Positions 8,201-15,501 of a stretch of 36,059 bases of DNA are shown here, one piece after another (position 1 is the first letter of the stretch; every line of letters starts with the position of its first letter). The position numbers were made by a program, and so were the translations under genes. The stretch comes from an uncultured Erysipelotrichaceae bacterium (GTDB taxonomy: Bacteria; Bacillota_I; Bacilli_A; Erysipelotrichales; Erysipelotrichaceae): assembly GCA_900315065.1 (NCBI GenBank), contig OMXQ01000019.1, positions 1 to 36,059 on the forward strand, given 5' to 3'. The notes beneath the pieces are model-generated. The model saw nothing but the letters and a program-made list of their open reading frames with translations, was not told the origin of the DNA and did not search any database.

Positions 8201-8719
8201 ATGACAAAAACAAAGAAACTTGTACTGACTGCTTTATTTATTTCCATCGGCATTGTGCTGCCGCAGATGCTGGCACCGGTTCCTTCCGTAAGAGCCATGT
8301 TGTCGCCAATGCATATTCCGGCTTTGTTGTGCGGGCTGATTGCAGGTCCTTCTGCAGGTCTGGTGACAGGACTTGTAGTTCCGCTGCTTTCCCATCTGAT
8401 CTTCGGCATGCCGATGGCAGGCATGTTACCGGGAATGGTCATAGAACTTGGAACATATGGACTTGCAGCAGGACTTGCGATGAAGATGAAAAAGATTTCT
8501 TTCCTGCCGAGAGTGTATGTTTCCCTGATCCTGGCAATGCTTGCCGGAAGAATCACAGCAGGTCTGGTAAATGCCTTTGTGATTCAGGTTGGTAAATATT
8601 CCATGCAGACATGGATTGTGTCCTACTTTATCGGTACGGCACCGGCTATGGTAATTCAGATCATTGTGATTCCGCTTCTGGTTATGGCACTGGTCAAAGC
8701 GCATCTGATTCAGAAATAA
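8201..8719 (+). CDS. ECF transporter S component
   Basis: A 172-residue hydrophobic protein with five or six spans, the size of substrate-binding S components of energy-coupling-factor vitamin transporters. The segment LSPMHIPALLCGLIAGPSAG, followed by GLVVPLLSHLIFGMPMAGM and then ELGTYGLAAGLAM, is typical of the ECF_trnsprt family and closest in my memory to PanT-like (pantothenate) proteins. The ligand is not certain. It would work with a shared EcfA-EcfA'-EcfT module, which is not in this window. The mRNA may be leaderless. It is flanked by terminators on both sides, so monocistronic. Confidence 0.85.
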   Translation: MTKTKKLVLTALFISIGIVLPQMLAPVPSVRAMLSPMHIPALLCGLIAGPSAGLVTGLVVPLLSHLIFGMPMAGMLPGMVIELGTYGLAAGLAMKMKKISFLPRVYVSLILAMLAGRITAGLVNAFVIQVGKYSMQTWIVSYFIGTAPAMVIQIIVIPLLVMALVKAHLIQK

Positions 8720-8734
8720 GAAAAAATGAAAACG

Positions 8735-8757
8735 AGAGGCAGATGCCTCTTTTCTTT
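8735..8757. terminator. intrinsic terminator of the ECF S gene
   Basis: AGAGGC (8735-8740), loop AGAT, GCCTCT (8745-8750), then TTTCTTT. On the minus strand the sequence after the stem is also T-rich, so it may back up the hydE terminator. Confidence 0.8.
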
Positions 8758-8762
8758 CGGGA

Positions 8763-8799
8763 AAAATAAAAAAGGGAAATCTGAATTCATCAGTTTCCC
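8763..8799 (-). terminator. intrinsic terminator of hydE
   Basis: On the minus strand GGGAAA and TTTCCC enclose a CTGA/TCAG inner stem with one bulged base, followed by an 11-nt T-rich tract. The stem includes the hydE stop codon. Confidence 0.8.
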
Positions 8800-9845
8800 G
8801 ATACTTTGACACAATCACCCCGGCTGACTTTGATCTGATAGCCTGTGGATGAAACTCTGCGTTCCATACAGTTGGCACAAAGAGAAGCACTCTCATCGGT
8901 ACAGATCTTGCCGTTATACAACATATATTTATCACGGACGCCGGTTGGAGAAAGATTCGGCATGATCACATTGGCACCAGCCAGTAAGCCCATTTCCCTG
9001 CCCTGAGGATGAATGGTTCCAAGTGCAGTCGTTGCCGGCAATAATACCTGCGGCATAGACAAGCGTAAGATTGCCAGCAGGTGAAGCGTATCCTTCAAAG
9101 TGCCTGCCGGCTGATCACGGAAAGGGGTATCCTTGTGTGGAATAAAAGGACCGATGCCTGCCATTTCCGGCTGGAAACCGTGCATGAATTCAATGTCTTC
9201 AACGAGATTATCGATCGTCTGGTAAGGAGAACCAATCATCATCCCGCAGCCGACCTGATATCCCAAATCATGCAGATCATAGAGACACTGGACACGATGG
9301 GCAATGGACAATTCTGCTGGATGCAGCTTGCTGTAATGAGCCGGATTGATCGTTTCATGCCGGAGCAGATAACGATCAGCACCTGCTTCTTTCCATAAAG
9401 CATAGGTTTCTTTTTCTTTTTCACCAACGCTTAAGGTAATTGCACAATCCGGATACTTTTCTTTGATAGCTCTTACGATTTCAGCCATTCTTTCATCGGT
9501 AAAATACGGATCTTCCCCACCCTGCAGGACAAAGGTACGATAGCCCATTTCATAACCTGTTTTGCAGCAGGCAAGAATATCATCCAGGCTCAGACGATAT
9601 CTTTCAGCTTTTTCATTGCCTCTGCGGATGCCGCAGTAGTAGCAGTTATTTTTGCAGTTATTGGTAAATTCAATCAGCCCGCGCAGGTAGACATCCTTGC
9701 CATAGTACTTTTCCCGTACTTCTCTGGCATTTTTATAGAGAACTTTTGCTTCTTCATCACTAATGGTGGAGATCAAAGCTGCCATATCTTCATGCGGAAG
9801 CTTTGTTGTGCGTCTGAGTTCTTCGATTCTTTCAAGGTTATTCAT
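8790..9845 (-). CDS. hydE: [FeFe]-hydrogenase maturase HydE (radical SAM)
   Basis: A 351-residue radical SAM enzyme of the BioB/HydE/PylB group. Cys64, Cys68 and Cys71 form the CX3CX2C site for the [4Fe-4S] cluster and S-adenosylmethionine. Other segments fit HydE closely: FVLQGGEDPYF, AGADRYLLRHET, GIGPFIPHKDTPF, LLPATTALGTI and GANVIMPNLSP. A second cysteine set, CX7CX2C at 315, 323 and 326, has the spacing of the accessory cluster in Thermotoga maritima HydE. HydE acts with HydF and HydG to build the H-cluster diiron subsite of HydA, but none of these is in the window. PylB is less likely because of the second cysteine set. The ATG has no ribosome site and lies 9 nt after a TATACT box. Confidence 0.9.
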   Translation of the reverse strand: MNNLERIEELRRTTKLPHEDMAALISTISDEEAKVLYKNAREVREKYYGKDVYLRGLIEFTNNCKNNCYYCGIRRGNEKAERYRLSLDDILACCKTGYEMGYRTFVLQGGEDPYFTDERMAEIVRAIKEKYPDCAITLSVGEKEKETYALWKEAGADRYLLRHETINPAHYSKLHPAELSIAHRVQCLYDLHDLGYQVGCGMMIGSPYQTIDNLVEDIEFMHGFQPEMAGIGPFIPHKDTPFRDQPAGTLKDTLHLLAILRLSMPQVLLPATTALGTIHPQGREMGLLAGANVIMPNLSPTGVRDKYMLYNGKICTDESASLCANCMERRVSSTGYQIKVSRGDCVKVSGN

Positions 9846-9853
9846 ATGGTTTC

Positions 9854-9859
9854 AGTATA
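9854..9859 (-). promoter_or_regulatory. -10 element of hydE, near-leaderless
   Basis: On the minus strand TATACT is followed by only 8 nt before the hydE ATG, so the mRNA leader would be about 2 nt. There is no Shine-Dalgarno site and only a poor -35. Confidence 0.4.
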
Positions 9860-9963
9860 CTATCTTTTCTGATCAGGGAAAGAAATATGCCATCCGGAGA
9901 AAAGAAACGTACATTTGCTATACATTTTTACTTCAGCAATAAGTCTGGACAGAATTGATAATC

Positions 9964-10010
9964 ATAAAAAAATGCTCAAAAACCTTTTTGTTAAGAGGCT
10001 TTCAAGCATT
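9964..10010 (-). terminator. intrinsic terminator of tRNA-Pro
   Basis: Read on the minus strand, a 15-bp stem with three G-T wobbles (10010-9996 with 9985-9971) and a 10-nt loop runs into seven Ts. It begins 8 nt after the encoded CCA. Confidence 0.9.
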
Positions 10011-10017
10011 CTTTGTA

Positions 10018-10094
10018 TGGTCGGGATGACGGGATTCGAACCCACGACCTCTTCGTCCCGAACGAAGCGCTCTACCAAGCTGAGCCACATCCCG
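10018..10094 (-). tRNA. tRNA-Pro (anticodon CGG)
   Basis: A 77-nt cloverleaf with acceptor arms CGGGATG (5') and CATCCCG (3'), discriminator A and an encoded CCA. The D arm begins GGCTCAG. The anticodon stem CTTCG/CGAAG encloses the loop TTCGGGA, so the anticodon is CGG and base 37 is G. The T arm carries GGTTCGAATCC. It reads the proline codon CCG, which is used often in this window. G36-G37 is the substrate pattern of TrmD, whose gene lies about 1.3 kb away on the other strand. A -10 and a strong terminator make it a single-gene unit. Confidence 0.97.
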
Positions 10095-10107
10095 ATTCAG
10101 CTCATTG

Positions 10108-10113
10108 ATTATA
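10108..10113 (-). promoter_or_regulatory. -10 element of tRNA-Pro
   Basis: A perfect TATAAT on the minus strand, 13 nt upstream of the mature tRNA 5' end. A TGGCAA about 18 nt further upstream is a weak -35. Confidence 0.55.
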
Positions 10114-10180
10114 ACGCAGCGTTTTTGAAATTGCCATAGTTTTTTAGATTATTTGTCAGTGCGTAGAACAGGTGTAAATA

Positions 10181-10189
10181 TGCTATGAT
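10181..10189 (+). promoter_or_regulatory. extended -10 promoter of capA
   Basis: TGCTATGAT fits the extended -10 form TGnTATAAT with one mismatch. The start site is expected near 10196, at the AAAGGGG ribosome site (10196-10202), giving a leader of about 17 nt. Confidence 0.55.
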
Positions 10190-10212
10190 TTTTCAAAGGG
10201 GAAAGTGTTTAT

Positions 10213-11403
10213 ATGAATCACAAGAACAGATTATCATTCAAAGCGGTTGTTTTTTCCATCGTGATCGGTTTATTGATCGGCTGCGGCGGAGGCTGGCTGC
10301 TTACTAAAAGAATTCCAAAACCTTCAGAAGCATCTGCTTCTGAAAGTACAGAACCAGAAGAGACACCAACACCTGCACCGGAAGTATACGATGCCTCTTT
10401 GTTTATGACCGGTGATACGGTTATGCATAGACCTCTGGTCTATGAAGCCCGCCAGGCAGACGGTTCTTATGATTTCAGTCATCTGCTGGGCAGGGTGATT
10501 CCTTATGCACAGAAATATGATCTTCGCTACTACAACCAGGAAACGATTCTGGGTGGTGATGAAAGAGCCATTCAGGGCTATCCTACATTCAATACGCCGC
10601 AGGCTTTCGGAGATTACATGGTAAGCAATGGATTCAATCTGGTTTCCAACGCGACCAATCATTCACTTGACCAGGGCGTTGATGGTGCTTTGAATTCCAT
10701 TAATTACTGGAAGCAGCAGGAAGCTGAGGGTGTTCATACTGCCGGCATGTATGCGTCTGCAGAAGAACAGGCAGCTGTGCCTGTTTATGAAGTCAACGGA
10801 ATTACGTATTCTTTCTTTTCATGGACTTACGGTATGAACGGATTCCAGAATCCGGATGATATGCCGTATCTGGTCAATTGCTTTGACGGCAGAGAAGATG
10901 AAATGTGCAATCAGATCAGGGCAGCTAAAGAAAAAGCGGATGTTGTGATTGTGGCAGTGCATTGGGGAACGGAATATCAGTTCTCACCAGATGAAACCCA
11001 GACAGCGCTTGCCCAGAGACTGGCAGATGCCGGGGCAGATATCATTATCGGCAATCATCCTCATGCCATCCAGCCGATTCAATGGCTCAATGATCATAAG
11101 ACCATCTGTTTCTATGCATTAGGCAACTTATGTGCCGCTCAGTATTTTCCGTCTACCATTGAAATGATGGCAGCGCTGAATATTCATAAGACTGTCGACC
11201 AGGGCAGAACAACCATTGAAATTCAGAACGTCAAAGCAGATCTCATGTATCAATACTACAAGGGTGAATGGTACGGATTTGAAGTTATCCCGTTTGCAGA
11301 TATGACCGATGATACGTATCTTGACAACCATCAGGCAGTTTACGATGAATACAAGAGTATTATCACTGAACTTGAACCAACGATTCAGATCGGCGGCATG
11401 TGA
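10213..11403 (+). CDS. CapA/PgsA-type PGA_cap domain protein
   Basis: A 396-residue surface-anchored protein. Residues 11-30 form a hydrophobic anchor, with an LIGC that resembles a lipobox at Cys24, followed by a Ser/Glu/Pro/Thr linker to about residue 58. The PGA_cap metallophosphatase-like domain fills the rest: TGDTVMHRP (Asp68), SNATNHSLDQGVDG, VAVHWGTEYQ and IIGNHPHAIQPI. These Asp, Asn and His residues match the metal-binding pattern of CapA-family proteins. CapA/PgsA take part in poly-gamma-glutamate export, but many members sit outside any capBC locus, as here, so I do not infer a capsule. An extended -10 and an AAAGGGG precede it. Its stop overlaps the trmD start (TGATG), so the two are co-transcribed. 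Confidence 0.88.
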   Translation: MNHKNRLSFKAVVFSIVIGLLIGCGGGWLLTKRIPKPSEASASESTEPEETPTPAPEVYDASLFMTGDTVMHRPLVYEARQADGSYDFSHLLGRVIPYAQKYDLRYYNQETILGGDERAIQGYPTFNTPQAFGDYMVSNGFNLVSNATNHSLDQGVDGALNSINYWKQQEAEGVHTAGMYASAEEQAAVPVYEVNGITYSFFSWTYGMNGFQNPDDMPYLVNCFDGREDEMCNQIRAAKEKADVVIVAVHWGTEYQFSPDETQTALAQRLADAGADIIIGNHPHAIQPIQWLNDHKTICFYALGNLCAAQYFPSTIEMMAALNIHKTVDQGRTTIEIQNVKADLMYQYYKGEWYGFEVIPFADMTDDTYLDNHQAVYDEYKSIITELEPTIQIGGM

Positions 11404-12098
11404 TGAAGATTTCTATCCTGACAATGTTTACAGAGATGGTACAGGGTCTCTATGAAGCACCTGTTATCAAACATGCGCTGGAAAAAAATATGCTGCAGAT
11501 TCAGGTGGTGGATATCCGTGATTTTGCGGATGGAAGCTATCGTCATATAGACGATTCTCCATATGGGGGAGGAGCAGGCATGATTCTCAGGTGCGAGCCT
11601 GTATATGGTGCTTTGCGGAGCGTTTCCGCTTGTGATCGTCATGTTGTTCTGATGTCAGCGGCAGGGACTCCTTATACCCAGAAGAAAGCCAGGGAATTTT
11701 CTGCCATGGAAAATCTGGTTCTGATCTGCGGTCATTATGAAGGCGTGGATGCGAGAATTTATGATGTCTGTGATGAATTGATCTCGCTTGGTGATTTTAT
11801 CTGTACCGGCGGTGAATTTCCGGCTTTGTTAGTGGTTGATTCCATTGCCCGTTTACTGGACGGTGTCATCAAAAAGGAAAGTACAGAAGAGGAATCTTTT
11901 GAAAATGGTCTTCTGGAATATGATCAATATACAAAACCGGCTGTCTTTGAAGGCAAAGAAGTCCCGGCTGTATTAAGATCCGGAGATCATGCAAAGATCA
12001 GGGAATGGAAACACCAGTCTTCGCTTGAAAACACAAAAAAATACAGGCCAGACCTGTATGAAAAATATATGGCAGAAAAGAGGCAGAAAGATGATTGA
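11403..12098 (+). CDS. trmD: tRNA (guanine37-N1)-methyltransferase
   Basis: A 231-residue SPOUT methyltransferase that uses S-adenosylmethionine to make m1G37 in tRNAs with G36, preventing +1 frameshifting. The family pattern is complete: KISILTMFTEM at the start, DDSPYGGGAGMILRCEPVY, the knot region CGHYEGVDARIYD and LGDFICTGGEFPALLVVDSIARLLDGV, then DQYTKPAVFEG and the C-terminal SGDHAKIREWK. ATG 11403 is preferred over GTG 11400 since it gives the family start. It overlaps the capA stop by one base and the following membrane gene by 8 nt. Unlike most bacteria it is not in an rpsP-rimM-trmD-rplS operon. Confidence 0.96.
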   Translation: MKISILTMFTEMVQGLYEAPVIKHALEKNMLQIQVVDIRDFADGSYRHIDDSPYGGGAGMILRCEPVYGALRSVSACDRHVVLMSAAGTPYTQKKAREFSAMENLVLICGHYEGVDARIYDVCDELISLGDFICTGGEFPALLVVDSIARLLDGVIKKESTEEESFENGLLEYDQYTKPAVFEGKEVPAVLRSGDHAKIREWKHQSSLENTKKYRPDLYEKYMAEKRQKDD

Positions 12099-12909
12099 AA
12101 AAGCATTGCTGGCAGCTACAGCAGGCGTCTGCGGCGCTTTGATCGGAGGCACACCGACTTTTATCATGACCGGGTTTGCCGGTATTCTTGCGGCTGTATT
12201 GGAAGCGGCAGGTGTGGATGGTGGTTTCTACAACGAAACGGTAATGAATGTATTCTTCCTGCCGGCGATTCTGTTCAATGGTTCGGTTGCGGCAACTGCT
12301 TATGCGGCCCGAAAGTATCCGATCAACGGATGGGAATCCTGGCGGTCCTTGTTATTTACCAATGATCCTATGGTTTATCTGGCTGGGGCATTGGGCGGCT
12401 TTGGCGGTTATTGGGTCTTTTCTCTTGCAGGGTATCTTGGCATTCCGTGTGATACCGGTGCCCTGACTGTATTGACGATCGGGCTGTTCTGCCGGCTGTG
12501 TCTTTCTACGGGAAGAAAATATAATCCGGAAGGAAGAACTTTATTGGCAAGATTGCCTGGCAAAGTATGGCTCAGCCATATCATCATGGCCGGGTGCGTG
12601 TCTTTTGCGACCGGGTGGTTTGCTTTGAAGACAGGCTATTATACAATTGCTTTTTCGATCTCGGCTTTGTCATTGATCTTCCTGATCATTGATCCGGGTT
12701 TTCCGGTCACCCATCATATTACAATTACGGCAGGTTATGCTGCTATGGCAACGGGCAATATCTGGGCATCATTGGTCTTTGGCATCATTGCCGAATTGTT
12801 GTGCTATTCCTTTACGATTCTTTTCAATGACAAGTGTTCCACCCATCTGGATCCGCCTGCCTTTGCGATTTTTGTCTGTTCCTTGTGTCTCTTCGTTTTC
12901 TTCAGATAA
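12091..12909 (+). CDS. polytopic membrane protein, unknown
   Basis: A 272-residue very hydrophobic protein with roughly seven or eight spans and Gly-rich helices. Visible motifs are GALIGGTPTFIMTG near the N-terminus, GALGGFGGYW in the middle and a HLDPPAF motif near the C-terminus. I do not recognise a family with certainty; a permease or transporter is plausible but not shown. ATG 12091 follows AGAGG (12080-12084) at 6 nt and overlaps the trmD end by 8 nt, so it is probably the last gene of a capA-trmD transcript. Its 3' end overlaps the convergent azlD by 8 nt, and its only visible terminator lies inside azlD. Confidence 0.75.
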   Translation: MIEKALLAATAGVCGALIGGTPTFIMTGFAGILAAVLEAAGVDGGFYNETVMNVFFLPAILFNGSVAATAYAARKYPINGWESWRSLLFTNDPMVYLAGALGGFGGYWVFSLAGYLGIPCDTGALTVLTIGLFCRLCLSTGRKYNPEGRTLLARLPGKVWLSHIIMAGCVSFATGWFALKTGYYTIAFSISALSLIFLIIDPGFPVTHHITITAGYAAMATGNIWASLVFGIIAELLCYSFTILFNDKCSTHLDPPAFAIFVCSLCLFVFFR

Positions 12910-13201
12910 ACAAATCCAGTACAAAATATACGACAACACAGACGCCTGCCACTACCGGCAGGCTTTTCCATTTTATGGCAGAGAAGATGCCTGCAGCCAG
13001 TGTCACAATGCCGACAAATGGATTGGCATTGGTTTCCACAATGGCAGGAAACGTCATGACTGCCAGCGTTGCATACGGAACATAATAAAGAAAACTGCGG
13101 ATAAAGTGTGACTGGATGGGCTTGCGGATCAATACCAGCGGCAGAAAACGGATGAGATAAATAACGGCAAAGGAAATCAGAATGTACGTAAGATTGCTCA
13201 T
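12902..13201 (-). CDS. azlD: AzlD branched-chain amino acid export subunit
   Basis: A 99-residue protein with about four spans, the small partner of AzlC in the branched-chain amino acid exporter (AzlCD in Bacillus, YgaH/YgaZ in Escherichia coli). IRFLPLVLIRKPI near the N-terminus followed by YYVPYATLAVMTFP is typical of AzlD. Its ATG overlaps the azlC stop (ATGA), so the subunits are translationally coupled. The last 8 nt of the frame overlap the convergent membrane gene, and a plus-strand terminator hairpin lies within its coding region. No minus-strand terminator was seen directly after it. Confidence 0.9.
   Translation of the reverse strand: MSNLTYILISFAVIYLIRFLPLVLIRKPIQSHFIRSFLYYVPYATLAVMTFPAIVETNANPFVGIVTLAAGIFSAIKWKSLPVVAGVCVVVYFVLDLFI
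12944..12967 (+). terminator. terminator inside azlD for the convergent gene
   Basis: GCCTGCC (12944-12950) pairs perfectly with GGCAGGC (12957-12963) around a 6-nt loop, followed by TTTTCC. It stands 35 nt past the stop of the plus-strand membrane gene. Confidence 0.7.
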
Positions 13202-13887
13202 AATTCTTTCTCCTTGATCGGATGCAGAATTGCGGCAATAGAAGCTAATATGACAGTAAGAAGGATGATCCGGGTGCCGTTATTGACCGGTACGAATGCC
13301 TCCATAAGGGCACTTGTGATAAAGCCTGCAATAACAAGGACCGCGATGACTCTGTCTTTGCCAGCTGGTGGAATGATGATTGCTAAGAACATGCCGTAAA
13401 GAGAAACGGAAAGAGCCGCCGTTACATTTTCCGGAAAAATCTGACCTGACAGAATACCGATGCATGTGCCAAGCGACCAGAAAACAATCGGCAATACATA
13501 AGAAGGCAGGGTATACCTGGGATTTAATTTGCCTGAGCGGATCGAAGAAATCGCAAACAATTCATCCGTTACTGCAAAAGCAATAGCTGCCCGCATGGCG
13601 GTGCTGGTCTTTTCATCAATCTTCTGTGACAAGGAAGCAGACATGAGGAAATAGCGGATGTTGGTAATAAAAGCAACCGCAGCCGTTTCCAATACCGTAC
13701 CGTGATCCGCAATGACCTGAATCAAAGCATATTGGCCGGCACTTGCCAAGTTGGTCGCAGACATCAGGGTTCCTTCGGCTGCGTTGATGCCGGCGCTTTT
13801 CATATTGATGCCAAGGGCAAAGGATACCGCAAAGTAGCCCAGGGCAATCGGGATGGAATCCCGGATTCCTTCTTTGATTTCTTTCAT
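13198..13887 (-). CDS. azlC: AzlC branched-chain amino acid permease
   Basis: A 229-residue membrane protein, the large subunit of the AzlCD exporter. The N-terminus (KEIKEGIRDSIPIALGYF, then SFALGI) and the AGQYALIQ ... NIRYFLMSASL segments match the AzlC family, which exports branched-chain amino acids and toxic analogues. An AGAGGA ribosome site stands just ahead of ATG 13887. It is divergent from a lysR gene across an 88-nt gap with a shared operator-like site, so LysR control is likely. On the minus strand, TTGTTT, a 16-nt spacer and TATGTA in that gap form a plausible promoter. Confidence 0.92.
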   Translation of the reverse strand: MKEIKEGIRDSIPIALGYFAVSFALGINMKSAGINAAEGTLMSATNLASAGQYALIQVIADHGTVLETAAVAFITNIRYFLMSASLSQKIDEKTSTAMRAAIAFAVTDELFAISSIRSGKLNPRYTLPSYVLPIVFWSLGTCIGILSGQIFPENVTAALSVSLYGMFLAIIIPPAGKDRVIAVLVIAGFITSALMEAFVPVNNGTRIILLTVILASIAAILHPIKEKEL

Positions 13888-13923
13888 GATTTCCTCTTCT
13901 TTGTCTGTATTTTTACATATTCC

Positions 13924-13940
13924 TGTTTATCAGTAAAACA
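13924..13940. promoter_or_regulatory. LysR-type operator between azlC and lysR
   Basis: TGTTT, seven bases, AAACA: an inverted repeat with the T-N11-A spacing expected of LysR-family binding sites. It covers the -35 position of lysR and the azlC promoter area. Confidence 0.45.
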
Positions 13941-13946
13941 AATGAT

Positions 13947-13952
13947 TATAAT
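13947..13952 (+). promoter_or_regulatory. -10 element of lysR
   Basis: A perfect TATAAT with TGTTTA 17 nt upstream as a poor -35, which is where the operator-like repeat lies. The start site should fall near 13959, leaving a leader of about 17 nt that contains the AAGGA ribosome site. Confidence 0.5.
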
Positions 13953-13975
13953 AACAGCATAAGGAATTCTGATAT

Positions 13976-14848
13976 ATGTCAAAGTACAGCGTATTTGTCA
14001 AAGTCATCAGTTTATCTTCTTTTTCCAAAACAGCCGAAGAACTGGGTTATTCTCAATCTGCCGTTTCCCAGGCAGTTCTGTCTCTGGAAAAGGAATTAGG
14101 AACTACATTGATCAAACGGGACAGATCAGGCATCTCTTTGACCAGAGATGGAAGAGAATACTATCCTTACATTGAATCTGTCGCAGCTGCGGAAGCACGC
14201 CTGGCAAACAAGCAGAAAGAAATGGCAGGTTTTGAAAACCAGACCATCCGGATCGGAGCTTTTACCAGCATTACCAGAAATGTCCTGCCTTCTCTGATGC
14301 AGAGTTTCAAGAAAAAATATCCTGGTGTCAGTTTTCTGCTGCGGCAGGGAGACTATGATGACATTGCCCAGTGGATTCACAAAGGGGAAGTAGACTTCGG
14401 CTTTATCAGTGACGAAAAAGGCGAAGGATTGAAACACGAAGTATTATTCACCGATACGATGAAAGCAGTCCTGCCCAAAGGCCATCCTCTTTCCCGTAAG
14501 AAAGTTGTTTCTTTGGCTGATTTGTGCAATGATGATTTCATTCTTCTGGATGAGGGAGAATATTCAACGCCTCTGAGGGCTTTTGCCAAAGCCGGCCTGG
14601 TTCCGAAAACAGCCTATAAGATTTATGATGACTATTCGATCCTGGCGATGATTCAGCAGGGCATGGGAATTTCCATTCTCTATACATTGGTCGTACAGGG
14701 CTATGAAGACAAAGTAGTATTGAAACCGATCAGAGAAGGCATTGAAAGAAGAATTGCCCTTGTTTATGAAGCAGAAGGTACCATGCCGGCTTCTTCCAGA
14801 GAATTTATGGATCTGATCAGAAACAAAATGAAGGCAGGAAACAGATGA
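13976..14848 (+). CDS. LysR family transcriptional regulator
   Basis: A 290-residue regulator. The N-terminal winged helix-turn-helix (about 1-60) is clear: SFSKTAEELGYSQSAVSQAVLSLEKELGTTL, then the wing ISLTRDG. The substrate-binding-like effector domain starts near residue 87 (IRIGAFTSITRNVLPSLM). It probably controls the divergent azlCD pair and itself through the shared intergenic repeat; the effector is unknown. It is the first gene of a tight cluster, since its stop overlaps the next start as ATGA (14845-14848). Confidence 0.92.
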   Translation: MSKYSVFVKVISLSSFSKTAEELGYSQSAVSQAVLSLEKELGTTLIKRDRSGISLTRDGREYYPYIESVAAAEARLANKQKEMAGFENQTIRIGAFTSITRNVLPSLMQSFKKKYPGVSFLLRQGDYDDIAQWIHKGEVDFGFISDEKGEGLKHEVLFTDTMKAVLPKGHPLSRKKVVSLADLCNDDFILLDEGEYSTPLRAFAKAGLVPKTAYKIYDDYSILAMIQQGMGISILYTLVVQGYEDKVVLKPIREGIERRIALVYEAEGTMPASSREFMDLIRNKMKAGNR

Positions 14849-15501
14849 GAAATAACAGAAATACAGAAAGAAGACTGGCCTTGCTTTGCGGATTGGCCGC
14901 ATTGATTGGTCTTTTATTGGCAATTCGTGTCTTTGACGGGAATTTTGCCTGGAAAGCAATCGGGATGATGGAAGTATGGAGCGGTCTGGATGCTTTGGTT
15001 TATTACTGGTTTACTGCCAAATGGATCAAAGCCGGCAGAGACGGCCTGATTTCCAGCCGATGGTATTTTATCGTGATGGTTCATTGTTTCCTTGCGGCTA
15101 TATTGGGACTTCTTTACATGGGCCCTGCTTACAAGGTCTATGACAACACCCAGCAATTGGGAATTCTGGTATTGATTCTTGCCCTGCCATTACTGATGTT
15201 GTTTCAGTATTTTGCCGGTCCCCGTCATATTTTCCGCAAACGGATGATCAAATTGACAATGGGAATTACTTTATTATATCTGCTGGTCCTGTTTGCTTTG
15301 GGAGATATGGGTCATCCTCTCGGGATCGGAACCATGGTTGTTCCATATCCGTATCTGAACTATGCCCAGTTAGGATGGGGCATTGTTTCCGTGAATCTTG
15401 TCGTGATTGTGATTATCGAGTATATCTTATGCAGAATCATGATTGCGATTGACAGATCCGGCAGAAATGAAATAAACAGCAGAAAAGGAGGCAGAAGATG
15501 A
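14845..15501 (+). CDS. six-span membrane protein, unknown
   Basis: A 218-residue protein with a charged N-terminus (RNNRNTERR), about six predicted spans (near residues 13-31, 38-58, 73-94, 104-122, 134-152 and 172-198) and a basic tail rich in Arg, Lys and Gly. I do not recognise the family. It is joined to lysR and to the deformylase gene by 4-nt ATGA overlaps at both ends, so all three are translated from one message. That makes a real gene very likely but does not tell its function. Confidence 0.75.
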   Translation: MRNNRNTERRLALLCGLAALIGLLLAIRVFDGNFAWKAIGMMEVWSGLDALVYYWFTAKWIKAGRDGLISSRWYFIVMVHCFLAAILGLLYMGPAYKVYDNTQQLGILVLILALPLLMLFQYFAGPRHIFRKRMIKLTMGITLLYLLVLFALGDMGHPLGIGTMVVPYPYLNYAQLGWGIVSVNLVVIVIIEYILCRIMIAIDRSGRNEINSRKGGRR

